Shown here in pieces: positions 6,215 through 13,297 of a DNA stretch of 14,376 nucleotides (positions within the stretch are counted from its first letter, which is position 1; the number at the start of each line of letters is the position of its first letter). Location: positions 1 through 14,376 of the forward strand of contig DYMC01000045.1 of the NCBI GenBank assembly GCA_020721745.1, in the 5' to 3' direction. The translations under genes and the position numbers were made by a program. The DNA is from Lentisphaera sp. Its GTDB lineage: Bacteria > Verrucomicrobiota > Lentisphaeria > Victivallales > GWF2-50-93. The notes beneath the pieces were generated by a model. The model was not told the DNA's origin, searched no databases, and saw nothing but the letters and a program-made list of their open reading frames with translations.

Positions 6215-7585
6215 ATGCCCTATCTGATATACTGCACAGGCGATGAAAAGGAAGCTTTCGAGCTGAATACCCCTTCCGAGACCACCTTCGGACGAACATC
6301 GGACAACGATGTGGTGATCCTGGAGGATTCCTCGATTAGCAGGAAACACTGCCTCATCAGGGTGTTCGAGGACGGCAGTGCGTCCATCGAGGATCTCGGT
6401 TCCAGAAATGGAACTTCCCTCGACGGAGCCCAACTCGACGACAAGCCTCTCCAGATAAACGACGGCTCCATGGTCAAGCTGGGTAACGCCGAGTTCATTG
6501 TCTGCCACAGCGATTTCGAGAAATATGCCGAAAGAGACCTCCGCCCCGTCAAGCTCAAGATCAACGATAAAGCCTCCACCCAGCAGCCCGCCCCCCCCCA
6601 GCAACCACCCTCGACAATCATGGTCGAAACTGTCAATATAGACAAGAGTCTTGTCTTCCCATCCTCCCAGCAGGGATCGGCAATATCCCCCGACAACCTG
6701 ACGCTCTCCAAAGGCACCGAGATCGGGGGCTACAGGCTGATACGCGAGATTGGAGAGAGCTTCTATGGCAAGACATTCCTTGCATACCAGAAATCGGTGG
6801 ACAGGACCGTCGCATTGAAGGTCTTTAGCATACTCCAGGACCACGACCAGGCATCGGCCTTCGACTCCTTGAAGAAGGAACTCTTCAAGACCGCGAACGT
6901 GGACCACCCTGGCATCATGCACTACTTCGACTGTGGAATGCAGTCAAACCACATATTCCTGTCAATGCCCTATCTCTCGGAGGGAAACCTCGCTGCGAGA
7001 ATCGCAAAGCAGGGCAATATCCCATTGGAACAGATGCTGGACATAGCCACCAGGACGGCCGAGACGCTCAACGCAATGCTGAAAATCTCCGGGGGCCTGC
7101 ATCTTTCACTGAACCCCTCAAACATAGTCTTCAACGACAATTCCGACATGCTCCTCTGCGAATATGGGATCAAGCCATGGAAGATGAAGTTCTGCATAAA
7201 AAACGAATCCGCAACGAACTGGTCCAGATACGACAGCCCCGAGATAAGAAACGCTGAAAGCGCCAGCCATCTCTCCGACATATACTCGTTCGGAGTCCTC
7301 CTCAGCGAAATGCTCTCGGGACTCTCCGCAGGGAAGCAGTTCGACAGGGAGGCGGCCCTCGGGATCAAAGGCTCCCCGGAACTGGTGGAATTAATCAGAA
7401 TGACCACCGAAGAGTCCCCCGCCCTCAGGGCGCAGACATACGAGGCCATCCTCAAAGTCCTCCAGCATCTCCGGAAAAAACACGCCAGATCGATCCATGC
7501 CGGCCGCGCACAAGACCCGGCCAGGCTCATCAAGCCCCCGCTGCAGATCCGCAAGATAGCCATCAAGCACCAGTCTCAAAGATGA
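6215..7585 (+). CDS. FHA domain fused to a degenerate Hanks-type kinase (predicted pseudokinase)
   Basis: 456 residues, cytoplasmic by appearance, with no membrane segment. The FHA domain spans about 1-100: GR at 26-27, S42-RKH with the phosphopeptide-contact pattern, and SRNG at 63-66. A Gln/Pro-rich linker covers 119-135. The kinase-like domain runs about 172-420. The ATP-anchoring lysine is kept (VALK, K202), as is a candidate alpha-C glutamate E222. HPGI (231-234), SPEI (341-344, an APE equivalent) and SDIYSFG (354-360) are recognisable. The catalytic loop HRDxKPxN reads HLSLNPSN (296-303), so the catalytic Asp is Ser298. DFG reads EYG (316-318), and the glycine loop is IGESFYGKT. This should abolish or strongly reduce phosphotransfer while a nucleotide might still bind. 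The start codon is 6 bp after the exported-protein gene with no clear Shine-Dalgarno, and its stop overlaps the priA start (ATGA), so translational coupling is likely. Partner and ligand are unknown. Confidence 0.85.
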   Translation: MPYLIYCTGDEKEAFELNTPSETTFGRTSDNDVVILEDSSISRKHCLIRVFEDGSASIEDLGSRNGTSLDGAQLDDKPLQINDGSMVKLGNAEFIVCHSDFEKYAERDLRPVKLKINDKASTQQPAPPQQPPSTIMVETVNIDKSLVFPSSQQGSAISPDNLTLSKGTEIGGYRLIREIGESFYGKTFLAYQKSVDRTVALKVFSILQDHDQASAFDSLKKELFKTANVDHPGIMHYFDCGMQSNHIFLSMPYLSEGNLAARIAKQGNIPLEQMLDIATRTAETLNAMLKISGGLHLSLNPSNIVFNDNSDMLLCEYGIKPWKMKFCIKNESATNWSRYDSPEIRNAESASHLSDIYSFGVLLSEMLSGLSAGKQFDREAALGIKGSPELVELIRMTTEESPALRAQTYEAILKVLQHLRKKHARSIHAGRAQDPARLIKPPLQIRKIAIKHQSQR

Positions 7586-9801
7586 AGATCGCCAGAGTAA
7601 TGGTCAATCTCTCCCTCGACAGGGTCTTCGACTATCTTATCCCTGACAAATTCGCGGCCATCGTCTCACCGGGCGCCAAGGTCGAAGTCCCCTTCGGCAG
7701 AAGCTCCAGAAAGGCCTTTGTAGTGGCTGTGAGGGATGATTCCTCCTACCCCCTGCACAAGCTCAAGGAGATAAGCGATGTCTTCGAGGAGCATCCAAAA
7801 ATATCCTCCAACCTACTCCGCCTCGGCGAGTGGATGGCCGACTACTACTGCTGCGCCAGGGAACTGGCGGTCAAAACACTGCTGCCATCCCCGGTCCGCA
7901 CCGGAAAGATCAAGACCAGGAAGAAAAAGCGATACTACATCGCCGACATGAAGGCCGCGGAGGACTTCATATTCAAGAACGAGAGGAAAAAAAAAATCCA
8001 GTGCGCCATCATCAAGCGGATAGCCTCCGAACCAGGGGTGTCCGACGAAAGCCTCGCGAACAGCTTCAAAAACCCAAGAGCGCTCCTCTCGCGGCTAGTC
8101 GCGGGCGCCTTGGCAAGAGAGGAGTCTTCCGACTCCTACCGCGACCCCTTCGAAGGTGTCCAGACCATCAGAAAGCCCCCCCCCGAGCTGACCGATGAAC
8201 AGCGGAAGGTCGTGGAAGACATATTCTCCCATTTGGACTCCTCACCTGAAAACCCAGGAACATTCCTGCTCCATGGCGTGACCGGAAGCGGAAAGACCGA
8301 GATATATCTGCGAGTCCTCAGAAAAATACTGGACCAGGGACGCGAAGCCATAGTCCTCGTCCCCGAAATCGCCCTCACCCCGCAGACAACCGAGAGATTC
8401 CGCTCCAGATTCGGAGACGAGGTGAGCGTCCTGCACAGCGCATTGAGCGACGGCGAACGCCACGACGAATGGATGAGGATACACAAGGGCAAGGCGAGAA
8501 TAGCCATCGGCGCGCGGTCCGCCCTCTTCGCTCCATTCAGGAAGCTCGGCGCCATCATCGTGGACGAGGAGCACGAACCGTCATACAAGCAGGAGGAAAG
8601 CCCCAGATACAACGCCCGCGATGTCGCGGTCATGAGGGGCCATATCGAGAAGGCCCTGGTCATCCTCGGCTCCGCCACCCCTTCCCTCGAATCATACCAC
8701 AACGCCATGACCGGCAAATACCGTCTCTGCGAACTCACCAGACGCGTGGACGACAGACTGATGCCGCAAGTCCGCATCCTCGACATGAGGATAGAGTCCA
8801 AGGCGGGCGGACGCCTCTTCTCGAAACCCCTGATGGACGCAATTGGACAAAGACTCTCCGCCGGGGAACAGACCATGATATTCCTCAACCGCAAGGGCTT
8901 CGCCACCAACATGACATGCCTCGCCTGCGGATGGACCGCCGAATGCGGGCAGTGCTCCGTCTCCTACACCTACCACAAGGAACGACAATCCCTGTCCTGC
9001 CATCTCTGCGGCGACATCATCCCGGCCCCCTCCTTCTGCCCGTCCTGCGGCGACAGGCAGATCCGTTTCTCCGGCGTAGGCACCGAGAAGATTGAAATGC
9101 TGTGCAAAGCCCTCTTCAAGGGCGCGTCCGTGGCGAGAATGGATGCGGAGACCATGACGGGCAGGGACAACTACGAGAAGGTCCTATCCAGCTTCAGGAC
9201 CGGCAAGATACAGATACTCGTGGGCACCCAGATGATAGCCAAGGGACTCGACTTCCCCAACGTCACCCTGGTTGGAATAGTCTGCGCCGATCTCAGCCTG
9301 AGAATACCGGACTTCAGGTCCGAGGAGCGGACATTCCAGCTATTGACCCAGGTCGCCGGCAGGGCAGGAAGAGGCGAACGCCCCGGTGAAGTCATAATAC
9401 AGACATATTCCCCTTCCAACCCGGCGATACAGTTCGCTGTCAAGCACGACTTCAAATCCTTCTACGAATACGAGATCGGCCTCAGGAAGAGCTTCCTCTA
9501 TCCCCCGCTCACACACATGCTGGCAATACACCTGAGGGGAGAAAACGAGGATGCCATCGTCGCGGAGGGAGACCGAATCCTGCAGGAGCTGAAGCCGCTG
9601 ATATCAAGCGAAACCAGAGTCAGCGGCCCAACCCCGTCGCCGACACCCAAGATCAAGGGAAAGTTCAGATATATCATCATCCTCAGGGGATCCAAGTTCG
9701 CGGAGATCAAGCGCAAGATCAAATCACTGCTCTACGCCCAGAAAAGAGACAAAAATATCGAAATCCACGCCGATGCCGACCCGGTCAACCTGGGAAGATG
9801 A
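7582..9801 (+). CDS. priA: Primosomal protein N' (PriA replication restart helicase)
   Basis: Superfamily 2 3'-to-5' helicase that recognises abandoned replication forks and loads the replicative helicase. 739 residues, compared with 732 in E. coli. The N-terminal DNA-binding region opens with ARVMVNLSLDRVFDYLIP. Walker A is GVTGSGKTE (232-240) and Walker B is DEEH (328-331), followed by EPSYKQEESPRYNARDVA. The eight zinc-binding cysteines are all present at 446, 449, 455, 458, 473, 476, 486 and 489. Helicase motifs QILVGTQMIAKG (544-555) and VAGRAGRG (591-598) are intact. The C-terminal domain ends in INLGR-like DPVNLGR. The start overlaps the FHA gene stop by 4 bp, so expression is probably coupled to the two upstream genes. 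Nothing is missing and I am confident in the assignment. Confidence 0.97.
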   Translation: MKIARVMVNLSLDRVFDYLIPDKFAAIVSPGAKVEVPFGRSSRKAFVVAVRDDSSYPLHKLKEISDVFEEHPKISSNLLRLGEWMADYYCCARELAVKTLLPSPVRTGKIKTRKKKRYYIADMKAAEDFIFKNERKKKIQCAIIKRIASEPGVSDESLANSFKNPRALLSRLVAGALAREESSDSYRDPFEGVQTIRKPPPELTDEQRKVVEDIFSHLDSSPENPGTFLLHGVTGSGKTEIYLRVLRKILDQGREAIVLVPEIALTPQTTERFRSRFGDEVSVLHSALSDGERHDEWMRIHKGKARIAIGARSALFAPFRKLGAIIVDEEHEPSYKQEESPRYNARDVAVMRGHIEKALVILGSATPSLESYHNAMTGKYRLCELTRRVDDRLMPQVRILDMRIESKAGGRLFSKPLMDAIGQRLSAGEQTMIFLNRKGFATNMTCLACGWTAECGQCSVSYTYHKERQSLSCHLCGDIIPAPSFCPSCGDRQIRFSGVGTEKIEMLCKALFKGASVARMDAETMTGRDNYEKVLSSFRTGKIQILVGTQMIAKGLDFPNVTLVGIVCADLSLRIPDFRSEERTFQLLTQVAGRAGRGERPGEVIIQTYSPSNPAIQFAVKHDFKSFYEYEIGLRKSFLYPPLTHMLAIHLRGENEDAIVAEGDRILQELKPLISSETRVSGPTPSPTPKIKGKFRYIIILRGSKFAEIKRKIKSLLYAQKRDKNIEIHADADPVNLGR

Positions 9802-9870
9802 AAAAAAACGTAGCTGGGATATTTTGCTTCTCATGATAGCACCTTTGAGTTTGTTAATAGCGCGGATGCT

Positions 9871-10120
9871 TTATTTTTTTATCAGGCTGTTCCTCACGTT
9901 CCTGCCCTCCGCGTCGAGGCATTGCGTCTGCGATGCGTCGCCGTTCTCGCGCTTGATGTTTCTGTTCCTGTCGTAGGACTTCACGGCCTCCTCTCCTACC
10001 TTCGCGTCGAGGAGCTTTACGATCGGCCGACTCGCCGGCGGCCAAGAGATGGCATCCGCAGAACAGGGTTCCGCAGAGGATCGCCGACAGCGCCAGCACC
10101 GCCATCATCTTCGCATTCAT
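9871..10120 (-). pseudogene. Small exported protein, frameshifted
   Basis: A strong Shine-Dalgarno (GGAGG, 10130-10126, 5 bp spacing) precedes ATG 10120, and the first 20 or so residues form a signal peptide (MNAKMMAVLALSAILCGTL). Continuing in that frame gives an Arg-rich, non-protein-like tail ending at 9854. Shifting by one base after the signal peptide gives a normal-looking sequence with the local codon style: RPIVKLLDAKVGEEAVKSYD, then NIKRENGDASQTQCLDAEGR, ending LIKK at a TAA in 9873-9871. The 250-bp span is one base over a multiple of three. So this is one gene of about 83 residues with a frameshift between roughly 10030 and 10070, either a mutation or an assembly error. I do not recognise the family. 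It converges on priA, leaving about 70 bp between them, and lies upstream of and divergent from thi4. Confidence 0.55.
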
Positions 10121-10334
10121 ACCCACCTCCATCATTTGTTTCTACCTCAATAGACATCGGGGAGAGGAAAAATGCGGTCTCGCAATCTTCATGAAATTGT
10201 AAAAAGATTGTAATGGCACCAATCTCCCGGTCGCGTGTTGAGGACGAGATCGAAGGATTGGAAAAACTCCGTCTCCACAGGAGCAGACTCCCACTGCCGA
10301 TAGGATAAGGCATGCCAGCCCTATTGCCATTCCA

Positions 10335-10352
10335 CTCCGATTGATATCGGAG
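10335..10352. promoter_or_regulatory. Perfect inverted repeat, candidate operator for thi4
   Basis: CTCCGAT-TGAT-ATCGGAG: two 7-bp arms around a 4-bp spacer. The second arm half covers the predicted -35 TTGATA (10341-10346), the usual place for a repressor or an activator acting on the -35 region. It lies upstream of the likely transcription start, so it is more likely a DNA site than an RNA hairpin. Confidence 0.5.
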
Positions 10353-10368
10353 CTTGCCGTAGTATATT
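10341..10368 (+). promoter_or_regulatory. Sigma70-type promoter for thi4
   Basis: TTGATA (10341-10346, five of six), 16-bp spacer, TATATT (10363-10368, five of six). Predicted start near 10375 gives a leader of about 38 nt, too short for a TPP riboswitch; none of the THI-box landmarks is seen in it. Confidence 0.6.
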
Positions 10369-10413
10369 CTCCATCCGAAATTCCTTGTTCAGACATTTTC
10401 AAAGAGGGGACAA

Positions 10414-11193
10414 ATGGAAACTGCAATTTCAAAGGCCATTATCGAGAGATACTTCAACAAGCTGCTCTCAAATCTCAAGCTTGATTGCGCGATAGTCGGC
10501 AGCGGTCCGTCGGGACTGGTCTGCGCCCATGCTCTGGCGAAGGCCGGACGCAAGGTGGCGATCTTCGAAAAAAGACTCAAGCCAGGTGGCGGCATAACCG
10601 GCGGCGCGATGCTCTTCAACGAGATCGTCCTGCCCGAATCGCTGTCCGACTTCCTCGACGAGATGGGAATACGCCACAGCCCGGCTCCGGACAACTCCGA
10701 ATTCCTCGTCTGCGATTCCATCGAGGTTTCATCCGCCTTCACCTATCAGGCGGTCCATGCAGGGGCCAGCATCTTCAACGGCATCAGCGTGGAGGACCTA
10801 ATCTACAAGAATGAGCGCGTCTGCGGCGTGGTGATAAATTGGACGGAGGTCCTCCAGAACGGCCTGCACGTGGATCCCCTCATGATCGGGGCGAAAACCG
10901 TGCTCGACGCAGGAGGCCACGATGCCGAGCTGACTGCGAAATTCGCACGGAAGGCGGGCATAAAACTAAAGACCGAAACTGGCGGCATCATGGGCGAAAA
11001 ACCAATGTGGGCGGAAGAGGGCGAAAAGAGCACGATAGAAAATACGGCAGAGGTGTTTCCGGGCCTCTTCGTCTCGGGCATGGCCGCGAACGGAGTCTAT
11101 GGCTCCTTCAGAATGGGACCAATTTTCGGAGGAATGATATACTCCGGATTGAAAGCATCCGAACTTATCATCTCATCCCTGGAGGAAACCTGA
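10414..11193 (+). CDS. thi4: Thi4-type thiazole synthase (sulfide-dependent class)
   Basis: Makes the thiazole precursor of thiamine (ADP-thiazole) from NAD and glycine. 259 residues. The dinucleotide-binding motif VGSGPSGLVCAHAL is at 28-41, followed by GGGITGGAMLF (58-68). NWTEVLQNGLHVDP (142-155) is the active-site stretch, where suicidal yeast and plant enzymes carry a sulfur-donating Cys (CMDP); here it is His152. By established work on Methanocaldococcus Thi4, His at this site goes with free sulfide as sulfur source and multiple turnover. GGHDAEL (167-173) and RMGPIFGGM (233-241) are also conserved. GAGGGG-type Shine-Dalgarno (10404-10409) fits ATG 10414. It appears monocistronic, behind a promoter with an inverted repeat, with no other thiamine gene in the window. 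In archaea-like nomenclature it may be called ribose 1,5-bisphosphate isomerase-related; the thiazole role is favoured. Confidence 0.88.
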   Translation: METAISKAIIERYFNKLLSNLKLDCAIVGSGPSGLVCAHALAKAGRKVAIFEKRLKPGGGITGGAMLFNEIVLPESLSDFLDEMGIRHSPAPDNSEFLVCDSIEVSSAFTYQAVHAGASIFNGISVEDLIYKNERVCGVVINWTEVLQNGLHVDPLMIGAKTVLDAGGHDAELTAKFARKAGIKLKTETGGIMGEKPMWAEEGEKSTIENTAEVFPGLFVSGMAANGVYGSFRMGPIFGGMIYSGLKASELIISSLEET

Positions 11194-11252
11194 GTCACAA
11201 ACACAGAAATGGAGATTCTCGGAGCGTAGCCAAGGGCAAAATCCCGTATCCT

Positions 11253-11305
11253 GAAATTTGAGATCTGAAATTTGAAATTTGAAATTTGAAATTTGAAATT
11301 TGAAT
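11253..11305. repeat. Tandem 7-bp repeat GAAATTT
   Basis: Seven units: one GAAATTT at 11253-11259, a degenerate GAGATCT (11260-11266), five perfect GAAATTT copies (11267-11301), then a broken GAAT. It lies in the 301-bp gene-free stretch 11194-11494. No start codon or ribosome site lies around it; open frames across it are an artefact of the 7-bp period. Confidence 0.9.
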
Positions 11306-11333
11306 CAAAAAAAACGCCCCCTGGACGATGCTT

Positions 11334-11365
11334 GCCCGCCACTCTCCGCAGGAGAGCCGGCGGGC
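11334..11365. other. Long GC-rich two-part hairpin
   Basis: GCCCGCC (11334-11340) pairs with GGCGGGC (11359-11365). Inside, CTCTCC (11342-11347) pairs with GGAGAG (11351-11356) around a GCA loop, with a 1/2-nt internal loop between the stems. No T-run follows on either side close enough for a classical terminator, although an A-run at 11307-11314 would be a T-run for minus-strand transcripts about 20 bp beyond the stem. Confidence 0.6.
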
Positions 11366-11430
11366 CCGCCCGCCTCGCCAGCCCCGAGACACTCAATGCG
11401 CTTGGGACCGGCGGAAACGCTCTAACAATG

Positions 11431-11488
11431 AACGGCCAACGGACAAACGGCGAACGGTGAACGGTCTAACGGTCAAACGGTGAACGGT
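11431..11488. repeat. AACGG array with 7-8 bp period
   Basis: Eight AACGG cores begin at 11431, 11438, 11446, 11453, 11460, 11468, 11476 and 11483, spaced 7, 8, 7, 7, 8, 8 and 7 bp. A decayed ninth (AACGA) lies at 11498 inside rsmI. The array ends 7-8 bp before the likely rsmI start and replaces any recognisable Shine-Dalgarno. Confidence 0.85.
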
Positions 11489-11494
11489 CTGGCG

Positions 11495-12229
11495 ATGAAC
11501 GATCCAAAACCCTTCCTTGCGATAATCGCAACGCCGATTGGCAATCTTGGCGATATCACGCTGCGCGCAATCGAGACGTTGCGAAATTCGCATCTTGTCG
11601 CCGCAGAGGACAGCCGCCGCAGCCTCGCCCTCCTGAACAGTCTCGGAATAAGAAAGCCAGTGGTATCGTGCAGGTCCTTCAACGAGGAGAGGGAGGCCGA
11701 AAGACTTGTCGAGAAAGTCCTCCACGGAGAAAGCGTCTCCTACGTCTGCGATGCCGGCACACCGTGCATATCCGATCCCGGATCCAAGCTGGTCGCCGCG
11801 GCTCTCTCCAAAGGGATCGAGCCTATGGTCATACCCGGAGTCTCGGCCATCACCTTCGCCGCGACGGTCTGCGGGCTGCCCGTTGCGAAATTCGCATTCT
11901 ACGGCTTTCCTCCCGTGAAAAGCGGACGCAGGAGGAAGTTCGTCGAGAGGATAAGGGACGAGGACAAGACAGTTTTCCTATACGAATCCCCGCACAGGAT
12001 TTCAAAGCTTCTGGAGGAGATCCGGGAGGTCATCGGACCGGGCACGAAGGTCGCCATCGTGAGGGAGGCCACAAAAATATATGAAGAATGCTTGCGCGGA
12101 AGCGTAGAGGAAATACTTTACATGACTAGGGACAAGAACTGGAAGGGCGAGATCGTGCTCGCGGTCCAGCCCGGATACAAGAACAACAACGCGCAGGAAT
12201 CGGATGAAGACGAGACGAATAGGCTTTGA
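11495..12229 (+). CDS. rsmI: 16S rRNA (cytidine(1402)-2'-O)-methyltransferase
   Basis: Tetrapyrrole-methylase-fold enzyme that 2'-O-methylates C1402 in the ribosomal decoding centre, using SAM. 244 residues, somewhat shorter than the 286 of E. coli, mainly lacking the C-terminal extension. Signatures are ATPIGNLGD (12-20), AAEDSR (36-41), CDAGTPCISDPG (85-96), IPGVSA (113-118), YGFPP (136-140) and YESPHR (163-168). ATG 11495 is preferred because MNDPKPFLAIIATPIGNLGD fits the family; an in-frame GTG at 11480 lies inside the AACGG array. No Shine-Dalgarno is visible. The last 26 bp overlap the next gene. Confidence 0.95.
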   Translation: MNDPKPFLAIIATPIGNLGDITLRAIETLRNSHLVAAEDSRRSLALLNSLGIRKPVVSCRSFNEEREAERLVEKVLHGESVSYVCDAGTPCISDPGSKLVAAALSKGIEPMVIPGVSAITFAATVCGLPVAKFAFYGFPPVKSGRRRKFVERIRDEDKTVFLYESPHRISKLLEEIREVIGPGTKVAIVREATKIYEECLRGSVEEILYMTRDKNWKGEIVLAVQPGYKNNNAQESDEDETNRL

Positions 12230-13082
12230 AGGATGGAAAAACTGCGTCGAGATGGTGAACGGCGATTTCAGGCTCGTGGTGACCACCGAAATCGGCCCGA
12301 GGATAATCGGCGCCTTCTGCGGGAAAGGCCCCAACATGATGTATGTGAATCCGAAGACCGCAGGAAAAAGCGGCGGAACCGATTGGAATATATACGGAGG
12401 ACACCGCCTCTGGCATTCCCCCGAGGGCAAGCCGCGAAGCTATGCGCCCGACAACAGCAAAATCGAGGTGATAAACGAAAAGGACGGGATTGCCTTCTCC
12501 TCCGGAATGGAGCACATCACGGGAATATCCAAGAGCTTCAAGATCTCCCCTTCCGGCAAAAACTCATTCAAGATCACACACACGCTCAAAAACGAAAACC
12601 TGTGGGACGTGGAGCTCGCCGCCTGGGCCCTCACAGTCATGGACGCAGGCGGAACGGCCGTGGTGCCGCAGCCGCAAGGAGATGAAAAGGGACTGCTCCC
12701 GAACAGATACGTGGCAGTGTGGCCATACACGAACATGGCCGACCACCGCCTGACATGGGGGGAAAAATTCATCCTCCTCAGGCAGGACGCGAAGGCAAAA
12801 GGTCCGGCGAAGTTCGGAATCAACTGCGAGGACGGATGGCTGGCATACGCGAACAAGGGGTATTGCCTTAGAAAAAGCTTCCCCCACTTTCTCGACGCGG
12901 AATATCCGGACAACGGATGCAGCATAGAATGCTACACCTGCGATTTCATGCTCGAGATAGAGACGCTGAGCCCGTTGTATCAGCTCGCGCCCGGGGCAAC
13001 CCTCTCCCACGAGGAGACATGGGATTGCTTCCCCTGCCCCACGATAAACAACGAATCCGACGCAACCGCCAGATTCGCCTGA
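12204..13082 (+). CDS. DUF4380-type protein, aldose-epimerase-like fold predicted
   Basis: 292 residues, no signal peptide. I recognise the pattern of DUF4380 proteins: RLVVTTEIGPRIIGAF (23-38), DWNIYGGHRLWHSPEGKPRS (60-79), VELAAWALTVMDAGGTAVVP (136-155), VWPYTNMADHRLTWGEKFIL (172-191), and ETLSPL (253-258) with a terminal LSHEETW (267-273). The family is expected to have a galactose-mutarotase-like beta-sandwich. H67, H71 and E270 or E271 are candidates for a sugar-binding site by analogy only; no activity is established to my knowledge. It starts inside rsmI at ATG 12204, with AGGAA just upstream, so the two are probably translated together although no functional link is obvious. Cysteines are numerous near the C-terminus (239-278). 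Confidence 0.8.
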   Translation: MKTRRIGFEGWKNCVEMVNGDFRLVVTTEIGPRIIGAFCGKGPNMMYVNPKTAGKSGGTDWNIYGGHRLWHSPEGKPRSYAPDNSKIEVINEKDGIAFSSGMEHITGISKSFKISPSGKNSFKITHTLKNENLWDVELAAWALTVMDAGGTAVVPQPQGDEKGLLPNRYVAVWPYTNMADHRLTWGEKFILLRQDAKAKGPAKFGINCEDGWLAYANKGYCLRKSFPHFLDAEYPDNGCSIECYTCDFMLEIETLSPLYQLAPGATLSHEETWDCFPCPTINNESDATARFA

Positions 13083-13111
13083 ACCACTTTTTGTATTTTT
13101 TACAAAAGGAT

Positions 13112-13208
13112 GTAATTGCAAAATTGCCGACGGAACGCCGGTCTTATGACCGGCCTAAGAGCCAGCCATAAGGCTGGCGTTCCCCTAAAAAAGCAATTTT
13201 GCAATTAC
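13112..13208. repeat. Nested-hairpin element with 16-bp perfect terminal inverted repeats
   Basis: Outer arms GTAATTGCAAAATTGC (13112-13127) and GCAATTTTGCAATTAC (13193-13208) are perfect complements. Inside, GGAAC (13132-13136) pairs with GTTCC (13179-13183) and encloses two hairpins: A, GCCGGTC-TTAT-GACCGGC (13137-13154), and B, GCCAGCC-ATAA-GGCTGGC (13161-13178), joined by CTAAGA. B is an inverted copy of A differing at four bases, all in compensating pairs (G:C to A:T and T:A to C:G). Loops TTAT and ATAA are complementary. The 97-bp unit lies in the 215-bp gap after the DUF4380 gene and codes for nothing I can see. It resembles a small non-autonomous mobile element or dispersed palindromic repeat. 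No clean target duplication: AGGAT abuts the left arm, but the right AGGAT is 6 bp beyond the right arm. Confidence 0.85.
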
Positions 13209-13297
13209 CTCAAGAGGATAAAACGGGGGAAATAGACACTGCGGCCATTCCAATGCCTTTTCACAAACGCGCGTTGTAAACCACTGCTTGCAATATC

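Noticed and set aside
9802..9870. Terminator between priA and the small exported gene
   Set aside because: A- and T-runs are present on both strands but no stable GC stem precedes either.
10223..10309. Short + strand open frame with a charged sequence (SRVEDEIEGLEKLRLHRSR)
   Set aside because: About 31 residues, no ribosome site, and equally plausible sequence on the opposite strand.
10142..10396. Possible minus-strand small membrane protein (starts MSEQGISDGEY, hydrophobic GMAIGLACLILSAVGV)
   Set aside because: No Shine-Dalgarno, it covers the thi4 promoter and palindrome, and the part after the hydrophobic stretch is not clearly protein-like in any single frame. A decayed gene remains possible.
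13087..13109. AT-rich hairpin CTTTTTGTA-TTTTT-TACAAAAGG after the DUF4380 gene
   Set aside because: Stem is weak and no T-run follows, so a terminator call is not supported.
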